Assembly: GCA_003105195.1 (NCBI GenBank)
Contig: PQAH01000031.1
Coordinates: forward strand, 1 to 46,926
Source of the DNA: Bradyrhizobiaceae bacterium
GTDB lineage: Bacteria > Pseudomonadota > Alphaproteobacteria > Rhizobiales > Xanthobacteraceae
DNA length: 46,926 nt
Direction: 5' to 3'
Shown here: positions 32,207-40,741 of the stretch, one piece after another
Layout: each line of letters opens with the position of its first letter
Numbering within the stretch: position 1 is the stretch's first letter
The notes under the pieces: generated by a model
What the model saw: only the letters and a program-made list of their open reading frames with translations
Databases searched by the model: none
Told to the model about the DNA's origin: nothing
Position numbers and translations under genes: made by a program

Positions 32207-33726
32207 GCGTCCTGCTGGCGCCGGCGGCCCGGCTGCATGCGGCGCTGACCGACCCGGCGCGGCGCGAGCGGACGGTGCTTCTCGTCCTTGCGGCCTATGT
32301 CGCGATCTGGACGCTCTATGCGATCGTCGCCAAGGGCAGCCAGGACCTCCATTTCGACATGGGCGAAGTGGTGGTGTGGTCGCGGGAGGTCGGCTGGGGC
32401 GGCCCGAAGCATCCGGCGCTCGCACCGTGGCTCGCCGGCGCCTGGTTCCGCCTCGTGCCGCTGAGCGATGCCACCTTCTACCTGCTCGCCATGGCGGTCG
32501 CGGCGGCGGGGCTCTGGATCGCGTGGCGCGTGAGCGCCGACTACCTCGACCCCGACAAGAGGGTCGCGGGCCTGGCGCTGCTGACGCTGCTGCCGTTCTT
32601 CAACCTGCAGGCGCTGAAGTACAACGCCAACACGGTGCTGATCCCGCTGTGGGCCGCGACCACCTGGTGCTTCCTGCGTTCCTTCGAGACCCGGAACATC
32701 GCCTGGGCCGCGCTCGCCGGCGCGGCGGCGGCGGCGGCCGTGCTCGGCAAGTACTGGTCGGTCTTCCTGCTCGCCGGGCTCGGCGTGGCGGCTCTCGCCG
32801 ACCCGCGCCGCCGCGCCTACTTCGCCTCCGCGGCCCCCTGGGTGACGCTCGCGGTCGGCGCGCTGCTGATCGCGCCGCATCTCGTCTGGCTCGTCGCCAA
32901 CGACTTCGTCACCGTCCACTATGCCCGCGGGGTCCACGACGCCGAAACATATGCGAGGGCGGCACGCGACGCGGGTCTCTACCTGCTCGGCGCCGTCGCC
33001 TATCTGGCGCTTCCGGTCGGCCTCGCGATGCTCGCCGCGCGGCCGAGCCGCGCCGCGCTCCTCGACTCGGTCTGGCCCGCCGGGCCGGAGCGGCGCCTCG
33101 CCGCGGTCGCCTTCTTGGCGCCGTTGCTGCTGCCGGTCCTCGTCGCGCCCGCTGCGCAGCTGTCGATCACGTCGCTGTGGACCATGTCCGGGATGACGCT
33201 GCTGCCCGTGCTCCTGCTGGCGTCGCCGCAGGTGGCCCTGTCGCCCGCCGCGGCGGTCCGCGTGCTCGCGCTGGCGCTCGTCGTTCCGCTGGTCATGGTC
33301 CTGGCCTCGCCCCTGATCGCGGCGGTGATCCACCGCACCGGCGTGCCGCATGGCGCCGCGCATTACCGGCAGGTCGCCGGGGCGGTGGAACGGATCTGGA
33401 CCGAGACCAGCGCCGCGCCGCTGCGCATCGTCGGCAGCCATACCGAGCTGCTCTACGGCATCGGTCCCTATCTCGCGCGGCAGCCCTCGCTGCTCGAGAT
33501 CGTCAACCCGCAGGTCACCCCCTGGGTCGACGGCGCGCGGGTGGCGCGCGAGGGCGCCGCGCTGGTCTGTCCCGCGTCGCACGGGCACTGCATGCGTGCG
33601 CTGGCGGCGTGGATGCGGCGCGGCGACGCCGCGCGGCGGGTGGAGATCGAGATCTCCCGCACGCATTTCGGCGTGCCGGGTCCCTCCGCGCGCTACCTCG
33701 TCGGGATCGTCGCGCCGCGCGAGTGA
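32203..33726 (+). CDS. GT39/GT83-like membrane glycosyltransferase 2 (tandem paralogue)
   Basis: A 507-residue paralogue of the preceding protein, with the same plan: SQDLHFDMGEVVVWSREVGWGGPKHPALAPW (Asp52, Glu55), then LKYNANTVLIPLWAATTWCFLRSFETRNIAWAALAGAAAAAAVLGKYWS, which matches LKFDQNSALIPLWALAMWALMRSIETRHKGWAALAGAAAAGAMLTKYWS of gene 1. Both end with a periplasmic domain containing a Cys pair (LVCPASHGHC here, MVCPTVDRHC there). The tandem duplication suggests two sugars or two acceptor sites. ATG 32203 lies in an ATGA overlap. Confidence 0.8.
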   Translation: MSVLLAPAARLHAALTDPARRERTVLLVLAAYVAIWTLYAIVAKGSQDLHFDMGEVVVWSREVGWGGPKHPALAPWLAGAWFRLVPLSDATFYLLAMAVAAAGLWIAWRVSADYLDPDKRVAGLALLTLLPFFNLQALKYNANTVLIPLWAATTWCFLRSFETRNIAWAALAGAAAAAAVLGKYWSVFLLAGLGVAALADPRRRAYFASAAPWVTLAVGALLIAPHLVWLVANDFVTVHYARGVHDAETYARAARDAGLYLLGAVAYLALPVGLAMLAARPSRAALLDSVWPAGPERRLAAVAFLAPLLLPVLVAPAAQLSITSLWTMSGMTLLPVLLLASPQVALSPAAAVRVLALALVVPLVMVLASPLIAAVIHRTGVPHGAAHYRQVAGAVERIWTETSAAPLRIVGSHTELLYGIGPYLARQPSLLEIVNPQVTPWVDGARVAREGAALVCPASHGHCMRALAAWMRRGDAARRVEIEISRTHFGVPGPSARYLVGIVAPRE

Positions 33727-33730
33727 CGGC

Positions 33731-34000
33731 TCACTGCAGGCGCGGGTTGCGCCACTTGCGGCGCGGCTCCGCGATCTCGGGCCGGTACTGCGGGTTCGGA
33801 TAGCAGTTGCCGCCGGCGCCGCTCGCGGCTGCGCGGCAGGCCCACAGGGTCGGATAGCCGCAGTTGCGGTAGTTGTTGTCGCCGCCCTGCTCGACGCACC
33901 AGGCGCTGTAGGCCGACAGGCGGTCCGTCTCCCAGAAGCCGGCCCAGGCCGCGCCCGGCAGCACGAGGAAGGCAACCATCAGGGGCACGACGCGCGTCAT
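33731..34000 (-). CDS. Small secreted Cys-rich protein, DUF3551-like
   Basis: An 89-residue protein with a signal peptide (MTRVVPLMVAFLVLPGAAWAG). The mature part has four Cys: SAYSAWCVEQGG, YRNCGYPTLWACRAAASGAGGNCYPNPQYRP. This is the layout of the DUF3551 family, abundant in Bradyrhizobium and relatives and of unknown role. The ATG at 34000 follows GGAGGAGTCG; a longer in-frame extension upstream comes from an intergenic repeat and is not believed. Confidence 0.72.
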   Translation of the reverse strand: MTRVVPLMVAFLVLPGAAWAGFWETDRLSAYSAWCVEQGGDNNYRNCGYPTLWACRAAASGAGGNCYPNPQYRPEIAEPRRKWRNPRLQ

Positions 34001-34100
34001 CGGCGACTCCTCCGTTCGCGGAGCCGCACCATAGCGGTCCCGCGACTCGTGGCAAGCCGAAAGGCCCGACGCCGACGTCGATGCACGCGCCGCGTCGTGC

Positions 34101-34180
34101 CCCGCGGATGCGGGCATCCACGCCATGGCCGCCGATCCCGGTGCCGAGACGGGGATGGCCGGGACCAGCCCGGCCATGAC
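34101..34180. repeat. Dispersed hairpin repeat downstream of ahcY
   Basis: Two hairpins: CCCGC/GCGGG at 34101-34114, and ATGGCCGGG (34155-34163) with CCCGGCCAT (34169-34177). The second, followed by GACGG, is a repeat I recall from many Rhizobiales genomes. It lies ten bases beyond the ahcY stop and could end its transcript. Confidence 0.5.
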
Positions 34181-34189
34181 GGTGAAGCA

Positions 34190-35617
34190 TCAATACCGGT
34201 AGTGGTCCGGCTTGAACGGGCCCTCGGCGGGCACGCCGATGTAGCCCGACTGCTGCGCCGTGAGCTTCGTCAGCTTCACGCCGATCTTCTCGAGGTGCAG
34301 GCGGGCGACCTTCTCGTCGAGCAGCTTCGGCAGCGTGTAGACCTTCTTCTCGTACTTGCCGGGATTGGTCCACAGCTCGATCTGCGCCAGCGTCTGGTTG
34401 GTGAAGGACGACGACATCACGAAGCTCGGATGCCCCATGGCGTTGCCGAGGTTCACGAGCCGGCCTTCCGAGAGCAGGATGATGCGCTTGCCGCCCGGGA
34501 ACTCGATCTCGTCCACTTGCGGCTTCACGTTGTGCCACTTGAAGTTCTTGAGCGCGTTCACCTGGATCTCGCTGTCGAAGTGGCCGATGTTGCAGACGAT
34601 CGCCCGGTCCTTCATCGACCGCATGTGGTCGACCGTGATCACGTCCACGTTGCCGGTGGCGGTCACGAAGATGTCGGCGCGCGGCGCGGCGTCCTCCATG
34701 GTGGTGACCTCGTAGCCCTCCATCGCGGCCTGCAGCGCGCAGATCGGGTCGACCTCGGAGACCAGCACGCGGCAGCCGGCCTGGCGCAGCGAGGCGGCCG
34801 AGCCCTTGCCGACGTCGCCGAAGCCCGCGACCATCGCGACCTTGCCGGCCATCATCACGTCGGTGCCGCGGCGGATGCCGTCCACCAGCGACTCGCGGCA
34901 GCCGTAGAGGTTGTCGAACTTCGACTTGGTCACGCTGTCATTGACGTTGATCGCCGGCCACAGCAGCGTGCCCTTCTTCTGCATCTCGTAGAGCCGGTGC
35001 ACGCCCGTGGTGGTCTCCTCGGTGACGCCGCGGATCGACTTGGCGTTGCGGCCGTACCAGCCGGGCTCGTCCTTGAGCCGCTTCTTGATGGCGGCGAACA
35101 GGATCTCCTCCTCCTCGTTGGTCGGCTTGTCGAGGAAGGCGGTGTCGCCGTTCTCGGCGCGCAGGCCGAGATGGATCAGCAGCGTCGCGTCGCCGCCGTC
35201 GTCGAGGATCATGTTCGGCTCGCCGCCGTCCGCCCACTCGAAGATGCGGTGGGTGTAGTCCCAGTACTCGGTGAGCGACTCGCCCTTGACGGCGAACACC
35301 GGCGTGCCGGCGGCGGCGATCGCGGCGGCGGCGTGGTCCTGGGTCGAGTAGATGTTGCAGGAGGCCCAGCGCACGTCGGCGCCGAGCGCGGTCAGCGTCT
35401 CGATCAGCACCGCGGTCTGGATCGTCATGTGCAGCGAGCCCGCGATGCGCGCGCCCTCGAGCGGCTGCCTGGCGCCGTATTCGGCGCGGGTCGCCATCAG
35501 GCCCGGCATCTCGGTCTCGGCGATCTCGATCTCCTTGCGGCCCCAATCGGCGAGCCCGATGTCCTTCACGACGTAGTCGGCGGCGGGCGCGGTCTTCGGC
35601 TTGGCGGAGGCGGTCAT
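34190..35617 (-). CDS. ahcY: S-adenosylhomocysteine hydrolase
   Basis: A 475-residue enzyme that splits S-adenosylhomocysteine into adenosine and homocysteine in the activated methyl cycle. Seen: [39 protein letters not shown], the NAD-binding [10 protein letters not shown] at about 264-273, [18 protein letters not shown], and the C-terminal KPDHYRY that reaches into the partner subunit. AAGGATC precedes the ATG. A near-perfect 22-bp palindrome lies about 80 bases upstream and probably controls it. Placement next to the HPr/ChvGI block is typical of Rhizobiales. Confidence 0.97.
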   Translation of the reverse strand: MTASAKPKTAPAADYVVKDIGLADWGRKEIEIAETEMPGLMATRAEYGARQPLEGARIAGSLHMTIQTAVLIETLTALGADVRWASCNIYSTQDHAAAAIAAAGTPVFAVKGESLTEYWDYTHRIFEWADGGEPNMILDDGGDATLLIHLGLRAENGDTAFLDKPTNEEEEILFAAIKKRLKDEPGWYGRNAKSIRGVTEETTTGVHRLYEMQKKGTLLWPAINVNDSVTKSKFDNLYGCRESLVDGIRRGTDVMMAGKVAMVAGFGDVGKGSAASLRQAGCRVLVSEVDPICALQAAMEGYEVTTMEDAAPRADIFVTATGNVDVITVDHMRSMKDRAIVCNIGHFDSEIQVNALKNFKWHNVKPQVDEIEFPGGKRIILLSEGRLVNLGNAMGHPSFVMSSSFTNQTLAQIELWTNPGKYEKKVYTLPKLLDEKVARLHLEKIGVKLTKLTAQQSGYIGVPAEGPFKPDHYRY

Positions 35618-35697
35618 GGCGATCCTTCGGATGATGGCGGGCGCCGGTGGCGCGTTGGCGCGACCCTATAGCAGGGGCTCCGGGCAGCGGCAACGAA

Positions 35698-35719
35698 GAT
35701 ATAAAGAAATCTTTATGTC
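35698..35719. promoter_or_regulatory. Palindromic operator upstream of ahcY, SahR-like
   Basis: GATATAAAGA (35698-35707), AA, TCTTTATGTC (35710-35719): the arms match at nine of ten positions. The AT-rich island stands out in this GC-rich window. It is 81 bases before the ahcY start. ArsR-type regulators that sense S-adenosylhomocysteine (SahR) are known to control methyl-cycle genes in Proteobacteria, and AT-rich ATAAAGA/TCTTTAT sites fit my memory of the rhizobial motif. The name is an inference. Confidence 0.5.
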
Positions 35720-35802
35720 GCTTTTCGGGCGCCCGGCGCCGGGCAGGCGAACCCGAATGATTCCAGCGCGTTGAACCGGGACGGGGCGTCCAGGAGCCGG
35801 TC

Positions 35803-36447
35803 ATGCCGCGTGCCAGGCCTGCCGCCGAGGTGCCCGGGGCCGCGCCGATCAGGACCCTGGCGCAGCTGCGCGCCGCCGAGAATGCCTGCCGTCGCTGCCC
35901 GCTCTACCGGGATGCGACCCGGGCGGTGCCGGGCGAGGGCGCGCGGCGCGCCCGCGTGATGCTGGTCGGCGAGCAGCCGGGCGACCAGGAGGACCTCGCC
36001 GGCAAGCCCTTCGTGGGCCCGGCCGGCCGCATGCTCGACAAGGCGCTCGCCGAGGCCGGCATCGACCGCAAGCTCGCCTTCGTCACCAATGCCGTGAAGC
36101 ACTTCAAGCACGAAGAGCGCGGCAGGCGCCGGCTGCACAAGCGCCCCAACGCCTACGAGATCGAGCAGTGCAGGTGGTGGCTGGAGATCGAGCGCAGGAT
36201 CGTCGCGCCGGAGGCGATCGTCGCGCTGGGCGCCACCGCCGTGCGCAGCGTGTTCGGCCGCACCCTCGCCATCGCGCGCACGCGCGGCCGGCGCTTGCGC
36301 CTCGACGACGGCACCGCGGGCTTCGTCACGGTGCATCCCTCCTTCCTGCTGCGCCTGCCCGACGCGGAGTCGCGGCAGCGCGCATACCGCGCCTTCGTCG
36401 CGGACCTGCGCCTCGTGGCGCGCATGCTCCGCGGCTCCACGGCGTGA
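35803..36447 (+). CDS. Uracil-DNA glycosylase of the UdgX type
   Basis: A 214-residue protein of the family 4/5-like UDG fold. GEQPGDQEDLAGKPFVGPAGRMLDKALAEAGID is the first active-site motif, VTNAVKHFKHEERGRRRLHKRP the UdgX-specific loop with His112 in RRRLH, and VTVHPSFLLR the last motif. In mycobacterial UdgX the histidine of the equivalent KRRIH loop attacks the sugar and leaves the enzyme covalently bound to DNA. CRRC (Cys29, Cys32) and a later EIEQCRWW belong to the Fe-S cluster site; the place of the usual third Cys of family 4 reads KHF. It is expected to seal or mark uracil lesions. ATG 35803 is the first good start. Confidence 0.82.
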   Translation: MPRARPAAEVPGAAPIRTLAQLRAAENACRRCPLYRDATRAVPGEGARRARVMLVGEQPGDQEDLAGKPFVGPAGRMLDKALAEAGIDRKLAFVTNAVKHFKHEERGRRRLHKRPNAYEIEQCRWWLEIERRIVAPEAIVALGATAVRSVFGRTLAIARTRGRRLRLDDGTAGFVTVHPSFLLRLPDAESRQRAYRAFVADLRLVARMLRGSTA

Positions 36448-36506
36448 CGAATCCCGCCCGCAGCCGCGCGTTGCCGAAGGCGCGCTTCGAAGGACGATGG
36501 ATTGGC

Positions 36507-36812
36507 CTACGCCCCCTCCCCGAAGCGGTTCGCGACCAGGGCGGCGAGCGCCTCCATCACGGCGTCGGCCTCGGCGCCGCTCGCTTCCACCGTGATGCTG
36601 GTGCCGGGGGTGGCGGAGAGCATCAGCAGGCCCATGATCGAGTCGCCGCCCACGGTCTCGCCCTGTCGCGTGACCTTCACGGCGGCGTCGAACCTCTCGA
36701 CGGTCTGCACGAACTTCGCGGCGGCGCGCGCGTGCAGGCCCTTCTCGTTGACGATCTCGAGCACGCGCACCAGCGTCGCGGCGGCCGCGTCCGACGCCTC
36801 GGGGTCGCTCAT
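36507..36812 (-). CDS. ptsH: HPr phosphocarrier of the incomplete PTS
   Basis: A 101-residue HPr. The phospho-acceptor His27 is in NEKGLHARAAAKF, and the regulatory serine is Ser58 (GGDSIMGLLML), the target of HPr kinase encoded just upstream. Its start overlaps the EIIA stop (ATGA). There are no sugar permease genes here, in keeping with the nitrogen/regulatory PTS of alphaproteobacteria. Confidence 0.92.
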   Translation of the reverse strand: MSDPEASDAAAATLVRVLEIVNEKGLHARAAAKFVQTVERFDAAVKVTRQGETVGGDSIMGLLMLSATPGTSITVEASGAEADAVMEALAALVANRFGEGA

Positions 36813-37210
36813 TTGCCGGCGAGCACGCGGCTCGCCACCGTGATGTACTTGCGGCCCGCCTCCTGCGCCTGCGCGACCGCCTCGGGCAGGGGGGTGTGGT
36901 CGCGCACCTTGGCGAGCTTCACCAGCATCGGCAGGTTGATGCCGGCCAGCACCTCGACCTTGGGCCGGTTCATGACCGAGATCGCGAGATTGGAGGGCGT
37001 GCCGCCGAACATGTCGGTGAGGATCGCCACGCCGTCGCCCGCGTCCGCGCGCTTGACGGCCTCGATGATGTCGCGGCGGCGCTGCTCGACGTCGTCGTCG
37101 GGGCCGATCGTGACGGTCTCGATCTGCTCCTGCGGACCGACCACGTGCTCCAGCGCGGATCGGAACTCGACGGCGAGCCGTCCGTGAGTGACGAGAACCA
37201 GCCCGATCAT
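36809..37210 (-). CDS. PTS EIIA component, mannose family
   Basis: A 133-residue EIIA(Man)-type protein. MIGLVLVTHGRLAVEF has the phospho-accepting His9, and ILTDMFGGTPSNLAIS and AGINLPMLVKL are the family core. ATG 37210 follows GGGGAG at a good distance. With no EIIB/EIIC nearby it is thought to be regulatory; in other alphaproteobacteria the homologue connects to the ChvG-ChvI/HprK pathway. Often called manX or ptsA. Confidence 0.9.
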   Translation of the reverse strand: MIGLVLVTHGRLAVEFRSALEHVVGPQEQIETVTIGPDDDVEQRRRDIIEAVKRADAGDGVAILTDMFGGTPSNLAISVMNRPKVEVLAGINLPMLVKLAKVRDHTPLPEAVAQAQEAGRKYITVASRVLAGK

Positions 37211-37333
37211 TACGACTCCCCGCGGGCGCTTCCCCTCGGAGCGCCGCACGAAAGGGGCACCATCATCACCATGTCGGGCCCGAGCGCAAGGCCCCCTCGG
37301 GCCCCGCCGGGGCGATTTTGCGCCGCCGAAGCA

Positions 37334-37795
37334 CTACCAGAATTTGCTTTTTCCGTCAGAGACATCGTCTGTGCGCAGCGCAGCAAGGACGAGGCCCAGC
37401 ACATCGGTTTCCGGGGCGGCCGAAAGCCGCGGCAGGGCGATGCCCTCGAGCGCCGCGGAGCGCGCCGCCGGCGAAGGCAGGCGCTCGGCGTCGGGCAGGC
37501 CGAGCTCCACCACGAGGCCCACGGTGGCGAGCGCCTCGTAGGGAAGGCGCCGGATCCCGAGCCCGCGCACCTCGATCAGGCCCGCGAGGGCGTCGGCGGG
37601 CCGCACCAGCAGCCGGCCGTGCGCCGCCTCGACGTGGAGGCGGTCGTCGCCGACCAGGCGCGCGAAGGGAAGGAGCCCGCCGGCCGCGGCCTCGATCAGC
37701 GCGAGCGCGAGCCGCGACTTGCCGGCGCCGGCCGGTCCCCGGATCAGCGCGGCGCGCGCGCCGATCAGCACCGCCGAGGCGTGGATCGTCGCCAT
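37334..37795 (-). CDS. hprK: Short HPr kinase/phosphatase
   Basis: A 153-residue protein containing only the catalytic half of HprK: HASAVLIGARAALIRGPAGAGKSRLALALI with the P-loop GPAGAGKS, LVGDDRLHVEA, and GLGIRRLPYEALATVGLVVEL. Firmicute HprK is about 310 residues with an extra N-terminal domain; the short form is normal for alphaproteobacteria. It should phosphorylate HPr on Ser58. ATG 37795 overlaps the chvG stop (TGATG); GTG at 37798 is an alternative start. Confidence 0.88.
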   Translation of the reverse strand: MATIHASAVLIGARAALIRGPAGAGKSRLALALIEAAAGGLLPFARLVGDDRLHVEAAHGRLLVRPADALAGLIEVRGLGIRRLPYEALATVGLVVELGLPDAERLPSPAARSAALEGIALPRLSAAPETDVLGLVLAALRTDDVSDGKSKFW

Positions 37796-39591
37796 CACAT
37801 CGCCGGCAGGCGCACCGTGAAGCGCGCGCCCAGCACCTTCGCCTCGCCGGTCCGCGCGTCCGGCACGCCGAGGCGGTTCTCGGCGCGGATGCGCCCGCCA
37901 TGGGCGTCGACGATCTGCTTGGAGATCGAGAGGCCGAGGCCGGAGTTCTGGCCGAAGCCCTGGGCCGGCCGGTCCGTGTAGAAGCGCTCGAAGATCTTGT
38001 CGAGCGCGTCGGGCCGCACGCCCGGCCCGTCGTCGTCGACCACGATCTCGATGTGGGTGCGCAGCCGCCGGCAGGTCACCCGCACGGTGCCGCCCGGCGG
38101 CGAGAACGAGCGCGCATTGGCGATCAGGTTGTCCACCACCTGGCCGAGACGCGAGTCGTGGCCCTGCACGATGAAGGCGTTCTCGTTGCCGCCCTCGAAG
38201 GCGAGCGCGACCTTCACGCCGTCGTCGCGCGTGACCTCGTTGGCGACCGACACCACGGTGCCGAGCAGCTGCTTGAGGTCGACCGGCACCGCCTCCTGGC
38301 GCTGCAGCTCGGCGTCGAGCCGGCTCGCATCGGCGACGTCGGAGATCAGCCGGTCGAGCCGCTTCACGTCGTGCTGGATCACGGCGAGGAGACGCGCCTG
38401 GCTCTCCGGCGTCTTGGCGAGCGGGATCGTCTCCACGGCCGAGCGCAGCGAGGTCAGCGGGTTCTTCAATTCGTGCGCCACGTCCGCGGCGAAGCTCTCG
38501 ATCGCCTCGATGCGGGAATAGAGCGCGTTGGTCATGTTGCGCAGCGCCCCCGAGAGCTCGCCGATCTCGTCGCGCCGGTGGGTGAAGTCCGGGATCTCGA
38601 CCCGCGACTTGATGCGCCGCTGCACCCGCTCGGCCGAGTCGGCGAGCCGCCGCACCGGTCCCGCGATGGTGCCGGCGAGCAGCACCGAGAGCACCACCAT
38701 CACGCTCGCGAACACCAGGAACACCTTGACGACCGCGAGCCGCTCGGCCTCCACGGCCTGGTCGATCTCGCCGCCCTGGGTGGAGAACAGGAGCGCGCCG
38801 CGCACCGCGCGGAAGCGTTGGATCGGCACCGCCACCGAGACGATCACCTCGCCGCGGTCGTTGATGCGCACCACGCTCTCCTTCTGTCCGGCGAGCGCGC
38901 GCGCGACCTCCGGATAGCCCCTGCCGTTGTCGGGGCCGAGCTCGCGGTAGAGCGGCAGGTCGCCGCGCGCCATCCAGATCTTGATCGCCTGCCAGGTGCG
39001 CTCGAGAAAGCCGGGCTTCTCCTGGGTCGGCGGCGGCAGGTCGAAGCGCAGCACGTCGCCGCGGCCGTAGAGGCTGCGGCTGTCGAGCAGCAGCACGCCC
39101 TCGTGGTCGTAGATGCGCGCCCGCGTGCGCGTCGGCGACACCAGCCGGCGCAGCACCGGCGCGACCCGCTCGGGATTGATCGGGAACTCCAGCGCGTAAT
39201 ACGGCTGGTCGGCCGGCCCGTAGCTCTCGCCGGTCTGCAGGTCGAGCAGCTTCTCGGGGTCGATGGTGATCGAGTCGGTCTCGATCGTGGCCGAGGCCGC
39301 GATCGCGCCCGCGATGATCTCGCCCTGCACCAGCAGGCTCTGCACCCGCGCGTCGATCAGGTTGGCGCGGAACTGCGAGAGGTAGAGGATGCCGATCACC
39401 AGCGCGAGCAGGCCCGCGAGGTTGAGCGAGACGATGCGCCGCGTCAGGCTCGAGAAGCTCTGTTCGGCGACGAACTGCCAGACGCGCTTGAGAACGCCGC
39501 GCAGGCCCTTGCGCGCGGGGCGCGCGGGCGCCTCGCCGCCAGCCTCGGCCTCGGCCGTGTGTGTCGCAATCTCGCCGGTCCGATCGAGCAC
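37795..39591 (-). CDS. chvG: Sensor histidine kinase ChvG
   Basis: A 598-residue inner-membrane kinase. After a 50-residue cytoplasmic start comes a first helix (about 54-72), a periplasmic sensor domain with ARIYDHEGVLLLDSRSLYGRGDVLRFDLPPP, and a second helix (VFLVFASVMVVLSVLLAG). HAMP follows, then the H-box FAADVAHELKNPLTSLRSAVE with His373, the N-box VDNLIANARSFS and G-boxes DDDGPGV and GLGLSISKQIV. It is the ChvG/ExoS family that senses acid and cell-envelope stress. The cognate ChvI gene lies 119 bases upstream, and hprK follows in overlap. Confidence 0.95.
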   Translation of the reverse strand: MLDRTGEIATHTAEAEAGGEAPARPARKGLRGVLKRVWQFVAEQSFSSLTRRIVSLNLAGLLALVIGILYLSQFRANLIDARVQSLLVQGEIIAGAIAASATIETDSITIDPEKLLDLQTGESYGPADQPYYALEFPINPERVAPVLRRLVSPTRTRARIYDHEGVLLLDSRSLYGRGDVLRFDLPPPTQEKPGFLERTWQAIKIWMARGDLPLYRELGPDNGRGYPEVARALAGQKESVVRINDRGEVIVSVAVPIQRFRAVRGALLFSTQGGEIDQAVEAERLAVVKVFLVFASVMVVLSVLLAGTIAGPVRRLADSAERVQRRIKSRVEIPDFTHRRDEIGELSGALRNMTNALYSRIEAIESFAADVAHELKNPLTSLRSAVETIPLAKTPESQARLLAVIQHDVKRLDRLISDVADASRLDAELQRQEAVPVDLKQLLGTVVSVANEVTRDDGVKVALAFEGGNENAFIVQGHDSRLGQVVDNLIANARSFSPPGGTVRVTCRRLRTHIEIVVDDDGPGVRPDALDKIFERFYTDRPAQGFGQNSGLGLSISKQIVDAHGGRIRAENRLGVPDARTGEAKVLGARFTVRLPAM

Positions 39592-39710
39592 GTCTTGCTC
39601 AAGCCTGCTGGTCGCCGCATCGTGGCGGCGGCGGACGTCGCCGGCGCCATGTTAGCCCATATCGGGGGCGAATGCCTGTCCGGGCCGGTCGGCGGCTCGC
39701 GGCCCGCGCG

Positions 39711-40412
39711 TCACGCTTCCTTGAAGCGATAGCCGACCCCGTACAGCGTCTCGATCATGTCGAACGCGTCGTCGGCCGCCTTGAACTTCTTGCGCAGCCG
39801 CTTGATGTGGCTGTCGATGGTGCGGTCGTCGACATAGACCTGGTCGTCGTAGGCCGCGTCCATCAGCGCGTTGCGGCTCTTCACCACGCCGGGCCGGCTC
39901 GCCAGCGCCTGCAGGATCAGGAACTCGGTCACCGTGAGGGTGACGGGCTCGCTCTTCCAGGTGCAGGTGTGGCGCTCGGGATCCATCCGCAGCTGGCCGC
40001 GCTCGAGCACCTTGGCCGAGTCGGTCTCCTTCACGGGCGTGCCGTCCTTCGGCGTCACGCGCCGCAGCACCGCCTTGACGCGCTCCACCAGCAGGCGCTG
40101 CGAGAAGGGTTTGCGGATGAAATCGTCGGCGCCCATCTTGAGCCCGAACAATTCGTCGATCTCCTCGTCCTTGGAAGTGAGGAAGATCACCGGCATGTCG
40201 GTCTTCTGGCGCACGCGCCGCAGGAGCTCCATCCCGTCCATGCGCGGCATCTTGATGTCCAGGATCGCGAGGTCGGGCGGGCTGGTCTTGAAGCCTTCGA
40301 GGGCCGAGGCTCCGTCCGTATAGGTCATGATGCGGTAGCCCTCGGCTTCCAGCGCGATGGAGACCGAGGTCAGGATGTTCCTGTCGTCGTCGACGAGAGC
40401 AATGGTCGGCAT
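39711..40412 (-). CDS. chvI: Response regulator ChvI
   Basis: A 233-residue OmpR-type regulator: receiver domain with acidic DDD at 8-10, phosphorylation site Asp52 ([13 protein letters not shown]), conserved Lys in TSKDEE, and a C-terminal winged helix ([45 protein letters not shown]). It is the partner of ChvG. In rhizobia ChvI controls exopolysaccharide, motility and acid-response genes. It starts a minus-strand block running down to ptsH. No -10/-35 pair is obvious in the 329-base gap upstream. Confidence 0.96.
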   Translation of the reverse strand: MPTIALVDDDRNILTSVSIALEAEGYRIMTYTDGASALEGFKTSPPDLAILDIKMPRMDGMELLRRVRQKTDMPVIFLTSKDEEIDELFGLKMGADDFIRKPFSQRLLVERVKAVLRRVTPKDGTPVKETDSAKVLERGQLRMDPERHTCTWKSEPVTLTVTEFLILQALASRPGVVKSRNALMDAAYDDQVYVDDRTIDSHIKRLRKKFKAADDAFDMIETLYGVGYRFKEA

Positions 40413-40641
40413 GTCGGCCTTTTAGCATGTTTCGGCTGGTTGCAAGGCGCCCGCACCCCGGTTCCTTTGACCGGGCCGAGCGGGCGGAAATGTGTCGAAC
40501 CCACGAAAATCCGTGGTCTTTTCTCGATCTTGCCTGCCGTCCGTTAACCCCATCCGGGCCGGCATGCGGCGGGCCGATGGAACAACCCGCCGGCGCAGGC
40601 GGCATTTAACTCAATCTTCAGGGGGGTCTTCCATCGTCCTT

Positions 40642-40725
40642 GCCAGGCGGGAGCCTGGCCATTCACCAAGACGCCCTTGGGCGCACCAGGATCCCCATCG
40701 GCGCCGCCCCGCCTCCGCGGGCGGC
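40642..40725 (+). other. Three consecutive hairpins in the leader of the rhodanese gene
   Basis: Part of the 329-base gap between chvI and the rhodanese gene. Hairpin 1: GCCAGGC, GGGA, GCCTGGC (40642-40659), a 7-bp stem closed by a GNRA-type tetraloop. Hairpin 2: ACGCC, CTTG, GGCGC near 40670-40683, with a CUUG-type loop. Hairpin 3: GCCGCCCCGC, CTCC, GCGGGCGGC (40703-40725), ending six bases before the ribosome site GGGAG. Hairpins 1 and 3 are both followed by CATTC. This looks like a structured 5' leader; I do not recognise an RNA family. Confidence 0.4.
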
Positions 40726-40741
40726 CATTCGGGAGATGTCC

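Noticed and set aside
34001..34177. N-terminal extension of the DUF3551-like gene to 34177
   Set aside because: The extra residues translate an intergenic hairpin repeat, and the signal peptide and GGAG support the start at 34000.
35618..35802. SAM/SAH riboswitch in the ahcY leader
   Set aside because: The leader is short and I could not find the conserved pseudoknot elements; the AT-rich palindrome explains regulation better.
40501..40525. CCACG-AAAATC-CGTGG followed by TCTTTTCT as a terminator
   Set aside because: The stem is only five pairs and the T-run is broken; it lies between divergent genes where no transcript needs to end.
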